DNA of 64,000 bases from Epiperipatus broadwayi (taxonomy: Eukaryota > Onychophora > Udeonychophora > Euonychophora > Peripatidae). Shown one piece after another: positions 54,601-63,526 of this stretch. Location: positions 744,001 through 808,000 of the forward strand of contig JAQFVV010000158.1 of assembly GCA_028023455.1 (NCBI GenBank). Reading direction: 5' to 3'. The translations under genes were made by a program, and so were the position numbers. Under the pieces are notes generated by a model. It was given only the letters and a program-made list of their open reading frames with translations. It had not been told where the DNA came from and did no database searches. Position 1 is the first letter of the stretch; each line of letters begins with the position of its first letter.

Positions 54601-57600
54601 AAAAGAATAATTAATATAAAAATAGTTAATAAAAAAAGAGAAAACCTATTAAATTTAATGGATAACAAATACATAGAATATAATAGAGATAATAAAGAAA
54701 TAATTAATGGAGTATATATGATAAAATGCAAACAATGTTTAGATAGTAGGGTTGATAACAAATATGTGGGAGAAACTAAAAATTCTATAAAAACAAGATT
54801 AAAACAAGGTCAGATAATAAATCACTGATATATATATACATATGAAGGACACAGAACACAAATTTACAGAAAGTTCAATAAAAATGATGTTACATACAGA
54901 CAATATTAAAGAAAGAAGAAAATAAAAGAAGCAATACTAATAAAAAAGATAAAACCAACATTTAATAGAGATTTAGGATTAGGATGACATTAGTATAAAT
55001 ATAGTTTTTAAAAAAATATAAAGAGAAAATTACTTATAAATAAATTATGGATTTGTAAAAAAAAAAGGTTACATAGGAGTATAAACATAAATATATTTAT
55101 AGATATTACATATTAATAAAATAAAAACTAGCATAATATTTACATATAAAACAGTATAATTTAAATTTATAAGAGAAGAATTATATAATGACAATAATAA
55201 AAGTTAAAATGTATATATCAATAAAGAGTTGTAGTGATTATAGATATAGTTAGTTTAAATAATATCTAATAGAGGGAGCTAGGGTATAAGATAATTAGTT
55301 TTAAAAAAAATGCTTTTACTTTTAAAAAAATTAAAGTAAAAGTAGGTAAGTTAAAAGATTACAGTATTTTTAGTTTTTAGATATTAAAAAAAGATAACTA
55401 TAAAATATTATTGAAAGAATAAATAAATAATAGATATTATATGATTTGAAAATTAAAAAGAATATTCTTAATAAATGAATTAAAGTTGAACTGAGAGTTA
55501 TATGATAATAAAATTAAAGTTTAAGTTTATAAGGAATAGAAGTTATTAGAAGATTATTAAAAATAATAAAATGAATATGTATATATACAGTCAGGAATAC
55601 ACATATATAATTTATTTTATATTACTTGGATCATTTTATTTGGGTTTGATTATATTTATATTTATTTCAGTTTTATTATATTTTGTGTTTTTTTATTAAT
55701 TTTATTGTTTATATTTTTTATGGTATTATTTATGTATTTTATTTTGTTCATTATATCAGCTGCAGGACAGTCGAAATATAAGATTATGTATACATATATG
55801 TACAGGAAAAAGTTTTTTGCTAAAAAGTGTTAAAAGTAGAGTGTATCATTTGCATTTATATAAGATATTACAGCAAAATAAAAAAAGGGGTGAATTTGGT
55901 AATATTTCTGAATATAACATTAGTCTAGTGTAATGGATTTGCTGATCCTAAAAATATCTGATAGGAAGATCTATAATGACTTCTATTTAATGCTATTAGC
56001 AAGATTAAAGAAAATTATTTTTTTTTCTTTTAAAAAAATGACTTTCAAATTATCTACTTTATGTCTTGAATTATTCCTTCCAATATTCTTCTCTATATGA
56101 TATGAACCTATCCTTGTTATGAAACATTTTTGTCTTCAATTTGATATTATCAACATATATAAGTTCACATGATCACCATTTCTTATGTTAGCACATAACT
56201 GTTATTAAAACAGGCGAAACTCTCCATACAGTAGTGCCACTCAGTGCCAACAGAGTAATCAATGGATGTCAGAAGGCTTGTGCATAAAATCCCCATCTAG
56301 TGCCTACTCATCCAATATCCCCCGACTAGTTTCCAGCTTGTGGCCTTCATCAGTGAGGAGCCTTGGATCTGAGAGCACTGCACCTAGATGTTAGGATCTA
56401 ATGCAACCCTCCAGAAGTCACCTTTTATCTCTACTTAACTACAAAACTATGAAAGGAAATGGTGATCATATGATGTTTAGTCTCTCTCACATTATTTATC
56501 CAGATATCGATTTTATTTGATTTAAAAACTTTGCCTTTTCTTTTTTTTTAGAATACATTCCCATTTTTTCTGAGTGATTTGCCCAACATGATTACAATAC
56601 ACATTATAAAGATGTCAATATTCTATATGTGCATGTTTTGGCTTGTCATATCTGTAACAAACTTTTGCATTTGTTTTTGCTGATTTGTTCTAGTAGTTTT
56701 TATTATTTTTTGTTTTGGTCAGCTGGATATCCATTTGATCTAATTTTTTGATTAACAAATTTAATACTATTGTCCATTTTCTTTAATGGAACCACCTGAC
56801 TTGCTATAGACTCTTTTTAGACTGCCGCATTCAAAATGGTAATTGGGTCCAATAATGGTTTGGCCCTAAGGCTATGGCCTCTTATTTCACAAATGTAATG
56901 GTCTTTCAGAGCTACAAATCCTTAAAGTTGCAGTTTAGCAGAAATTTTCTAAGTTCTTGATAAAATATTTAGCCTTTTCTTCTTCTTCATGAAAGTGATG
57001 ATCTAAATGGAATCTTGCATATCATTAGAGATTTTCCACACAAATATGCTGACAGGATAAATATTGCTGTATTGAAATATAAGTTGGATAGATGCATAGG
57101 GGCTGACTGAGAATATAAGAATTTATATGTTGAAGAATCACAAATGCTTATAAAAATTTCCAGTTTATTTCCTTTTTAATTTGGCTTGTCTAAAGAAAGA
57201 AATAAACTCGATCCACATATGCTGATAAATTTTTTGGATTGCCCAGATTAAATTTTTTTAGGAAACCAATTTTTGTCATTTTGATTTTTTTCTCTCTCTT
57301 AAGAGAGCAAAAAATGTTTTTTGGTCAACTTTTCTTTACAGAGAGCAAGCACACATTAGTGTTTGGTTCTTTTTTTATTATTATTGGCATACTAATAATA
57401 TTAGCTGTCAATTTTTTTCTTTTAAATAAATGACAAAAATTTAAATAATCCATGAGAATAAAATTCTATTGCAACTGTACCAATTCTGTTGTGTTTATAC
57501 TATACTATGATCGAGAGTAATATTTCTATCACATAAGAAAATAAATATAAACAATGTTTATTATATATAATAATAATACAATATATACTCCTAGCATTTT

Positions 57601-60600
57601 TTACACAGAGTATGTGCAACATTTAGTTAAGATGGTTTCTCTCCATTAAAATTGGGAACTATGCAAATCTGGTTGTTGGCAGTATGGCTAACATTTGAAG
57701 AAAGAATACTGTGATTTTCCTTTAGGACCCTGGCCTATCCTACAGGTGACTTTTGTCTTGTGTGCAAAATATGATGATGATTATAGCTACAATTTTGCTG
57801 TTTCTGGCTTGTGCATGTCTTACTGTAGTCTTTTGTATTGCCATTAATATTTGACAACTATCTCTTTGTTGTCTATTTTCCTGTTAAATGGATCTCAATT
57901 TATAGATCCTTGTCCTAACTGAAAACAATCGAATTCATTGATCTAGTTTTCCAATTGTCCCTGTTTATGGCATATTGACCACTTATTTATTTTTTAGTGT
58001 TATTTCATTGGTCAGTTTTAGAAGCTTCCTGCTCCAAGCTTGTGCATGTCTCATTATAGTCTGTAATACTGTGAACAATTTATGTACTGTAGTTAATATT
58101 TAACAATTGTCTGGTTTGTTGTCTGTTCTCCTTTCAAATGGATCTCAATGTATAGCAAAATTCTTATCCTAATTGAAAATAATCTGTTTCACTGACCTAG
58201 CTCTTTAATTGCTCTGTTTATGTCATTGGCTATTTATTTTATTTTATTGTTTTTTATTCATCAGTTTTATTGTGACTGTAGTTCAATCTTTGATTTACTT
58301 GTAATAAGGACAAGTCCATATTTGAGAATAAGTTTCTGCTGAATTAGAATGAGTTCACAATACCTATAGATTGATTTATTGATAAGATGATAAATTCTCA
58401 TTTTTAATTAATTTAAAGAATTCTTTAATTTATGAAAAAATTATTTAATATTTGAAAGTAAAAAATAAATAGTTTACCTATAATAAAAGAATTATTTCCT
58501 TCTTTATTTGACAGTTGACTGATTATTTAAAAAAAAGTGTAAAAACATTAAAATAGTGATGTCTATATAAATATTTAAGGATAATATTTTTATGAGTTTA
58601 TCCCTGATTATTATAATATCAGTCACGCATTTAATAAGTAATAAAATTTTGAATGATGCGAATTATCCACTTTTATATATTAGCTACTTAAAGAAAAGCC
58701 ATGAGATCGATTTTGTCTTATTGTATATATTTGCAAGTTTTTGTTTTTATCAGTGTATCTTTCACATTTAGTTCAATTCTTTTCATAATCATCCATTAGC
58801 TCAGAAATCAGACCACACTATAGATACATTTGAAATATACATTTCAAATAAGCCATATAGCAAATGTTACAATTCAACTTCATTTACACATTATTTTAAA
58901 GATACTTAAATTTAATTTCATACAGTGTGTATTTAAATATATTTCAAACTTCTATTCCATTATATTTTACCAAAACATATAATCAAAGATGTAAAAAACA
59001 TAAATGATCTCAAGATGTGCATTTCGTGCTGAACCAGCACTCGTCAGTTGTCCCAGATTACATTCTCACACATATCTACATTGTTTGTTTAATATATATA
59101 TATAGAAAATTATTATAATTTAATTAATAGGTTTCAAATTCTTTGCTTTACAACTTTGATACAAATCATTTATGGAAATATATTAAATAACTGATAAAAA
59201 AAAAACTTGCAAATATATATTATAGCGCAATAATTGTGCACTTCTTCACAAGGTATTAAAAGTGGGTAGAAACCAGTGTCTATCTTATGTGAGAGTTATA
59301 AAAATTGTCAACAGGAGCGAGGGTGTCAGTGTTGATACCTCTATAACACTGCAGATATATTATTCATTAAGAGAGACTTGGAATATATATTTGGGCTATG
59401 GATAATATCTAGTTTTATAAATGATTAGTAAAAGTTATTCATATATTTTAATAAAGTGGTTTGTATCAAAGTTATAAAACAGAAAATTTGAAACCTGTCA
59501 ATTAAACTATAGTTATTTGCTATCTGTATATATACTGACTAAATGATGAAGATGTCTGTAAGAGATTTTTCATCTGGGTAATTTACAAGTGCTGGTACAG
59601 CACGAAATGCACATCTTGGAGATTATTTCTCTTTTTTACATGTCTTTGATCAAATGTTTCAGTAATGTGAGATGGAATAGAAGTTTGAAATATATTTAAA
59701 TACATATTATATAAAGTTAAATTTAAATATCTCTAAAAAAATAATAATAATAATGTGTATATGAAATTAAATTATAACATGTGCTATATATATAGCTTAC
59801 TATATCTCTAAAAAAAATTAATAATAATGTGTATATAAAATTAAATTATAACATGTGCTATATAGCTTACTTAAAAAAAGAGTATATTTCAAATATATAT
59901 GATAACAATCAACCCTTAAGTATCAACAATCTCAATCTTTAATAAAGGCAACTTCCTTTAACAATAAAGGTGGTACCACTTTTATATATGGTCTGATATT
60001 TTATATAGACATTAAAGATTAAAACTTGATTGAGGAGTGTGAGATTAATAATGCAAAGAAGTTTAAAAAAACTTCATTAATTAGGCAAATATAATCTGTT
60101 CAGAAAGCAGACTAATAAATAGTCATTTATAACTTCCAAACGTATCTACAATGTGAGAGATTGATCTGCTTTCTGGGCTAATGGATAGTTGTGATAGGAA
60201 TGAGCTAAAAGTGAAAGATGCACTGATTAAAAAAAAAAACTGCAAATATGACATGTTCTGTAATTTGCAGTATTGTGGGCAATGTATGTACTGCATTAAT
60301 ATTTGACAGTTATCTGTTTATTGTCTGTTTTCCTGTCAAATGGATCTCAGTGTATAGCAAGATCCCTGTCCTAACTGAAAACAATCAGATTCACTGACCT
60401 AACTCTCCAATTGCCCTTCTTATGCCATTGACTGTTTATTTTCTGCTTATTATTTTATTGAGTAGTTTTATTACAACTTTCTTTGATCAACATTGTAATA
60501 AGAACAAGTCCATTATATGAGGATAAGTTTCTGCTGAATTAGGATGAGTTCAATTATTGATAAGATGAGAAAATTATCTTTTTTAATGAATTTTTTAATT

Positions 60601-61189
60601 TATGAAGAAATTATTTAATATATTAAATAATCTCAAATTTTCGAAGAAAAAATAATTAATTTACCAGTAATAAAAGAATTATTTTTCCTCTTTTATTTGA
60701 TAGTTGATTATAAAAATATTTTTAAAAATCTTAAAAATATAAAAATAATGATGTCTATATAAATATTTAAGCATAATTTTTTTACTAGTCTATCCATGAT
60801 TATATAATCTCAGTAATAAATAATAAAATTTTAATAGATGCTAATTATCCACCTATATATATATATATTAGCTATCTAAAGAAAAACCATTAGATGGGTT
60901 TTGTCTTAGTATATATATAATTTAAAACTTTTATTAACTATTAAATGAATGGTTGATATTGTAATAATCATGAATATATTAATAAAATTATTATGCTCAC
61001 ATGTATTGTTTATTCTTCATTACTTTTATTAAAATATTATTCAAGAAATTAGAATATTAGGATTAATGATTAAATACTATTGATTTTAGCCCAAGATATC
61101 TCTAGGTGTTCCTTTATCAACTCAGAGATTGGGTCTTGGAGGAGCAATTACAGGAGGAGTTACTCCAGTCGCTCATTCTTCGACTTTAG
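39557..61189 (+). CDS. TAF9: TAF9 gene, N-terminal and middle exons (partial, continues off the right edge)
   Basis: TAF9 is a nuclear histone-fold protein that pairs with TAF6 in TFIID and SAGA and contacts core promoter DNA and activators. Coding exons 39557-39680, 44325-44461, 44535-44666 and 61090-61189 have GT-AG borders and matching phases, and join to 493 nt (164 codons plus 1 nt). The histone fold spans about residues 10-77 ([47 protein letters not shown]). The TAF9 signature SFTSPPPRD follows, then the conserved region [20 protein letters not shown] and ASNYRLKS. Introns are 4.6 kb, 73 bp and 16.4 kb. The acidic/variable C-terminus lies beyond the window. A noncoding first exon upstream is expected because an acceptor sits 4 nt before the ATG. 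Confidence 0.94.
39837..40345. mobile_element. Foldback element in TAF9 intron 1 with box B-like ends (family D), related to the hammerhead family
   Basis: Arms of about 200 bp meet in the middle: AACTAGAGGGATTTGAACCT and AGGATTTTCAGTCTATATTC at left are mirrored by GATTGAAAATCCTAGGTTCA at right. The blocks GTCAGATCATAATCTCCCAC, ACCCTTCCAACAATTCAAC and others are also mirrored. The end GGTTCAAATCC resembles a tRNA B box. CAACTGATGA and ATATTGGGG in the left arm (minus strand, 39983-39941) correspond to stem I and core of the hammerhead in the 31-kb family, but the GAAA is lost. Confidence 0.78.
40486..40650. repeat. Short family A derivative, copy 7
   Basis: Contains AGTGCAAGTCATAGTAATCA, ATGGATATTAGAAG and the end GATGGTCATGTGATG. 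The ribozyme-like core is deleted. Confidence 0.65.
40651..44324. other. TAF9 intron 1, 3' part; only minor repeats
   Basis: AT-rich intron. A (TA)n run is at 41587-41600, and a perfect 35-bp direct duplication (ATAAAATTTTAACTAATCAT..) is at 43496-43565. No exon or transposon recognised. Confidence 0.55.
43496..43565. repeat. Perfect tandem duplication of a 35-bp unit
   Basis: The unit ATAAAATTTTAACTAATCAT plus GTAAATATAAAAGAA occurs twice with no mismatch. Confidence 0.9.
44325..44461 (+). CDS. TAF9: TAF9 second coding exon
   Basis: Starts GG, completing AGG (Arg) with the previous exon, then [36 protein letters not shown] and SFTSPPPRD. It forms the end of the histone fold and the invariant SFTSPPPRD. 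Acceptor T-tract then TTAG; donor GTAAGT at 44462. Ends in phase 0. Confidence 0.96.
44535..44666 (+). CDS. TAF9: TAF9 third coding exon (conserved region after the histone fold)
   Basis: A 132-nt, phase 0 exon: [44 protein letters not shown]. This segment is the most TAF9-specific part of the family. It is separated from the previous exon by a 73-bp intron. Donor GTAACT at 44667. Confidence 0.96.
44667..46189. other. TAF9 intron 3, 5' end; nothing recognised
   Basis: AT-rich with T-tracts, no repeat or coding signal seen. Confidence 0.5.
46190..47900 (-). pseudogene. LINE fragment with reverse transcriptase and C-terminus, copy 2
   Basis: Read on the minus strand, the 5' part gives reverse transcriptase words in order: [36 protein letters not shown] and a decayed [15 protein letters not shown] (from VDLTKAFD-type sequence). 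Toward 46260 it shows the same C-terminal segment as the copy at 38.3-39.2 kb. Many stops and frameshifts. 5'-truncated and inactive. Confidence 0.78.
48775..50568 (-). pseudogene. hAT transposase (ZBED5/GTF2IRD2-like): BED finger to dimerisation domain, one frame with five premature stops
   Basis: About 597 codons lie in one continuous minus-strand frame without a frameshift. In order: a BED-type zinc finger ([27 protein letters not shown]); a linker [10 protein letters not shown]; the first catalytic Asp in [15 protein letters not shown]; a second catalytic region altered to [10 protein letters not shown], where TD would be expected; C-x2-H (CIIHQHAL); [26 protein letters not shown]; and the C-terminal dimerisation domain [20 protein letters not shown] plus [16 protein letters not shown]. 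In-frame stops are at 50419, 50152, 49921, 49900 and 49579; the first and last look like CGA to TGA changes. The natural stop is at 48775. Inactive; these transposases excise and reinsert the element. Confidence 0.9.
51665..51701. repeat. Homopolymer junction, 27 A followed by 10 C
   Basis: Uninterrupted A run then C run inside the hAT element. Length is likely polymorphic or error-prone. Confidence 0.85.
52530..52725. repeat. Cluster of G and C tracts
   Basis: Three or more G tracts of 5-11 bases on the plus strand within 100 bp (52537-52626), then a C tract at about 52711-52722. Such spacing could form G-quadruplexes, though the tracts may simply be homopolymer slippage products. Confidence 0.6.
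53980..54366 (-). pseudogene. Penelope-like ORF fragment, left arm (linker region)
   Basis: An open minus-strand frame of 128 codons: [40 protein letters not shown] and [20 protein letters not shown]. It mirrors the right-arm frame. The GIY-YIG part follows out of frame to the left (a YVGETK-like segment near 53960). The two arms differ at several codons, so the duplication is not brand new. Confidence 0.82.
54366..54995 (+). pseudogene. Penelope-like ORF fragment, right arm (linker and GIY-YIG endonuclease)
   Basis: Starts near 54375 with [11 protein letters not shown], then (open from 54556) [50 protein letters not shown] and [23 protein letters not shown] and KYVGET are the two strands that name the GIY-YIG fold, with the conserved Arg in TRLKQ. 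A decayed C-terminus ([16 protein letters not shown]) ends near 54985. The reverse transcriptase itself is absent. Interrupted by stops; inactive. Confidence 0.87.
56166..56482. repeat. Family A element, copy 8 (near-complete single arm)
   Basis: One arm in plus orientation: CACATGATCACCATTTCTTA, AACTCTCCATACAGTAGTGC, TCAATGGATGTCAGAAGG, CTTGTGCATAAAATCCCCAT, then the hammerhead-like core in reverse (CTTCATCAGTGAGGAGCC), closing with the opposite end GGTGATCATATGATGTTTAG. About 315 bp, the best single-arm copy. Confidence 0.8.
56483..57806. other. TAF9 intron 3; unclassified block at about 56820-57120
   Basis: A less AT-rich block around 56820-57120 gives short frames (for example [19 protein letters not shown]) that I do not recognise. 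The frame at 57239-57433 is hydrophobic and AT-driven. Confidence 0.35.
57807..58745. repeat. Direct repeat family F, copies 1 (partial) and 2
   Basis: Copy 1 (57807-58020) and copy 2 (58038-58745) both begin AGCTTGTGCATGTCT-like and share AAATGGATCTCAATKTATAG, TAACTGAAAACAATC-like and CAATTGYYCTGTTTATG. Copy 2 continues through ATAAGTTTCTGCTGAATTAG and AGAAAAGCCATGAG. Copy 3 lies at 60250-60923. Confidence 0.82.
59011..59050 (-). ncRNA. Hammerhead ribozyme, intact core (left arm of foldback)
   Basis: Minus strand: CAA, core CTGACGA (59047-59041), stem II GTGCTG-GTT-CAGCAC (six perfect pairs), core GAAA, stem III ATG-CA-CAT, cleavage nucleotide C (59014), stem I partner TTG. All invariant core bases are present and the first stem II pair is G-C, as in efficient hammerheads. 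Stem I next to the core is only three pairs here, with a possible AGA/TCT extension past a bulge. Confidence 0.8.
59582..59620 (+). ncRNA. Decayed hammerhead (right arm of foldback)
   Basis: Stem II GTGCTG-GTA-CAGCAC, GAAA, TGCACATC and TTGG are all kept, but the first core strand reads TTTACAA in place of CTGACGA, so it should not cleave. Confidence 0.75.
60250..60923. repeat. Direct repeat family F, copy 3
   Basis: Collinear with copy 2 (58038-58745) over its whole length, in the same orientation, with substitutions and small indels (AAATGGATCTCAGTGTATAG, ATAAGTTTCTGCTGAATTAG, AAAAATAATGATGTCTATAT). The foldback element lies between copies 2 and 3. Confidence 0.82.
61090..61189 (+). CDS. 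TAF9: TAF9 fourth coding exon
   Basis: After an acceptor TGATTTTAG, the phase 0 frame reads [20 protein letters not shown], then [13 protein letters not shown], ending in phase 1 before GTAAAT. P.hydrophobic-S-hydrophobic-G after the YRLKS region matches where other TAF9 proteins have a VPRLSVGS-like stretch, and a Ser/Thr/Gly-rich segment follows there too. Support is phase, splice sites and weak similarity. The intron before it is 16.4 kb and full of transposons. Confidence 0.75.
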
Positions 61190-62790
61190 GTAAATGTATA
61201 TTAATCGTGATTTTCTTTCACTATAAAAATATTGAGAATATATTTTTACAAACATAAACTAATATATTTATTTGACTGTTATAGAAGTATTGCAGCCCAT
61301 GTTTTAAATTCATAACTTTTAAGTCTTTTTGTCTCGTTACATAATTTTTTTTTCATCTTTAGTATTATCTTTCTTGTGTTATACTTTTTTTGACAGCAAT
61401 GATGTTCCAATTTTCTTTGAATATTTTATAATCTATGAATTCCTAAGGCTTATATAAATAGATGAGCATAGACTAATTGAATGATAATTTTTTTCTTTCA
61501 GTATTGCATTTTCAAATAATTTCATTGTTTACTTCTTTTGTAATATAAACCACTCATTGAATTTTTCCATGCACAATACAAATATCTATCTTCAAGCTTA
61601 ATTTTGGTTTTCATCATTTTTTTCCCATTGGTTCATTCTCAATTTAACTTTACTATATTTCATAATCGATATGATGAGTAAACTGTGAATAATTTAAATA
61701 GTTTTTATTTGTCTTAATGTCCTTATCCTGTTTTAATTTCTCAAAATTGATTTGAAAAGCCTATGTGAAATTTTACTTATCTTTTTTTCCAATTTATAAT
61801 TTTTAGAATATTTGGTGATATTTTTGAATTTGGTTCAAATTCTTTCAATAACGAATTAATATACAGTATTTTCTTAATCTTTTTCAATGCATGAATTTGA
61901 CTTACAATGATTATGTTATTGAATTTAATGTTATAGATTCTAGTTTCAGGGAATTAGATCTGATAAAATAACCTTTGTTAGGATCATTAGTGGTATATTT
62001 TATTCTGTAATCTTGTAAATCTTTGTAAATATTACTATGATATATATGAACAACGGGAATAATTATACAAAAGAGCTAACCAAAAGAGTATTTACAACCA
62101 AACAATAACAAATAGTATTGGCAATAGTTTATTTTTTGCTATCCTTTAAAATTTATTTGTTGTATCTTTTCAATATTTAGAGCTATATTAATGTTTTAAT
62201 TTTATGAATCTAATTTCCTATATATAGTTCTTTCTTAAGAATGTTTAAGGTATTTCTCGCTTTAAAGAATATCTTTCTTACTATTACTTTTAATTTAACT
62301 TCATAATAAATGTCTAATGCTTTCATTTATGTTTCATTATATCATGGTCTTTTATATTGTATCAGTTGCAAAGCAAGCTACATAATTGACCACAAGAATG
62401 GCTGGTGAAATGTTCATTACTTTTGGGGATCAGTTCTAATAATAATGGTAAAAAATAGTAGACAAGTAATTTGAAAAAAAAAAAAGATTTCTTTTAGTTT
62501 ACCGATTTGAAATTTGCTTTTATTTTTCCTAAGTTTAACATTCAAGGTTCAAAGGTCAATTATTCCAACTTTGAAATAAAATATGGTTTAAAAAAAAAGA
62601 TTTAATTTTTTTTTGTTAAATGTCAAATTTATAAAAAAGATTTTTATATTGAAACGAATATTTTTATTGTTATTAATAAAATTAGTTTTTAAAAAAAATG
62701 ATTGGAAAGTTGATCAATACGATTTATTTGTTTAAAAAAGGGTGATTTACAATTTTTTATTAAGAGCTCGCATTCTGCCAGTGTCTCTAG
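61190..62790. other. TAF9 intron after exon 4; nothing recognised
   Basis: AT-rich sequence. I looked for the next TAF9 exon and found no convincing acceptor-frame combination. Confidence 0.45.
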
Positions 62791-62799
62791 TCTGTTTTT

Positions 62800-63215
62800 G
62801 TTTTACAATTGTCATTAGCTGTTAGTAAAAACTTTGCTTTTTTTTTTTTTTTTTTGCAGCCAAGTTATAACAAAATCAAATATTATAAAGAGGCATAATA
62901 ATGCATTGTGGCTAGATTCACAGGGTGACCCATTTATTCTGTATAATTGGTCTCTTAAAACACATGCTTGAATGCATTTATTTACCATTCTGTAGACCTG
63001 AGACAGATCATTACAATTGTCATCTAACATGAGTGCTTGAGAATGACTCTGAATATCTAGCAATAAAAATGGCAGATCATTACAATTGGTGTCTTAAAAC
63101 ATAGGGCTTTAATACATTTTTTACCACTCTAGACCTGAGACAGATTGATATAATTGACATCCAGCATGAGTGCTCAATACTGACTCTGGCTATTTGATAT
63201 ATAGAGAATTATAAT
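62800..63215 (+). mobile_element. Probable 3' part of a 5' LTR, with a duplicated segment
   Basis: Precedes a primer-binding-site-like sequence. Contains a direct duplication of about 115-120 bp (62950-63065 and 63072-63190: CTCTTAAAACACATG / GTCTTAAAACATAGG, ACCTGAGACAGATYRWTA, CATGAGTGCT). The left end of the LTR is not found. Confidence 0.5.
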
Positions 63216-63216
63216 T

Positions 63217-63233
63217 TGGTGAGAAATGTGGGA
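63217..63233 (+). promoter_or_regulatory. Possible primer binding site of an LTR retrotransposon
   Basis: TGGTGAGAAATGTGGGA starts with TGG, as a site complementary to a tRNA 3' CCA end must, and sits between the LTR-like region and the gag-like region. Confidence 0.4.
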
Positions 63234-63526
63234 GCAGAGAAGAGACTAAAAGTTGAAATAATAACTGAATTGAATTTTATATTGTTTGAATTTTAATGTT
63301 AAGAGAAAATATAAGCAAATAATATAATTAAATGTGCATGTTAATAGAGCAAACTAGTGAAATGGCAGGCAATAAAATAATCAGGCAAGTAATAATAAAT
63401 GGAGCTACAGAATGAAAAGATAAATGATCACACCATTTTATTGAATAATAGAATTAAAAGAAATAAACTTTACAAATATTATTTTAAAAAAAGTAAAAAT
63501 TGTAGTTAAATATATTCATTAATTAG

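Larger units (their letters stand above)
52838..55860. mobile_element. Penelope-like element fragments as a 3-kb head-to-head palindrome
   Basis: Arms 52838-54365 and 54368-55860 are reverse complements with modest divergence, and the centre has almost no spacer. Each arm runs outward from inside the coding region (linker after the reverse transcriptase, then GIY-YIG) to the 3' untranslated region and terminus. The left terminus keeps CTGAAGA plus the GACTG..CAGTC hairpin; the right has lost about 15 bp there but keeps CAGTCGAAA. Flanking the right end is TTTATATAAGATATTACAGC, also seen at 34.6 kb. Confidence 0.9.
58800..59910. mobile_element. Foldback element with hammerhead ribozymes in both arms (family C)
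   Basis: Long imperfect palindrome. The arms share, from outside in, TTTGAAATATAC, a CATATAGCAAATGTT-like block, GTATTTAAATATATTTC, ACTTCTATTCCAT, AAGATGTGCATTTCGTGCTG and CAACTTTGATACAAA. The right arm has its outer part duplicated (two TCTCTAAAAAAA..GCTATATAGCTTAC blocks at about 59730 and 59805). The ribozyme region relates it to the tandem repeat at 30.9-31.6 kb. Confidence 0.85.

Noticed and set aside
54041-54761. Long open frames antisense to the Penelope-like linker (54041-54337 plus, 54447-54761 minus)
   Set aside because: Leu/Ile/Phe-rich peptides that are complements of the Lys/Asn/Ile-rich sense frames in the palindrome arms; shadows, not genes.
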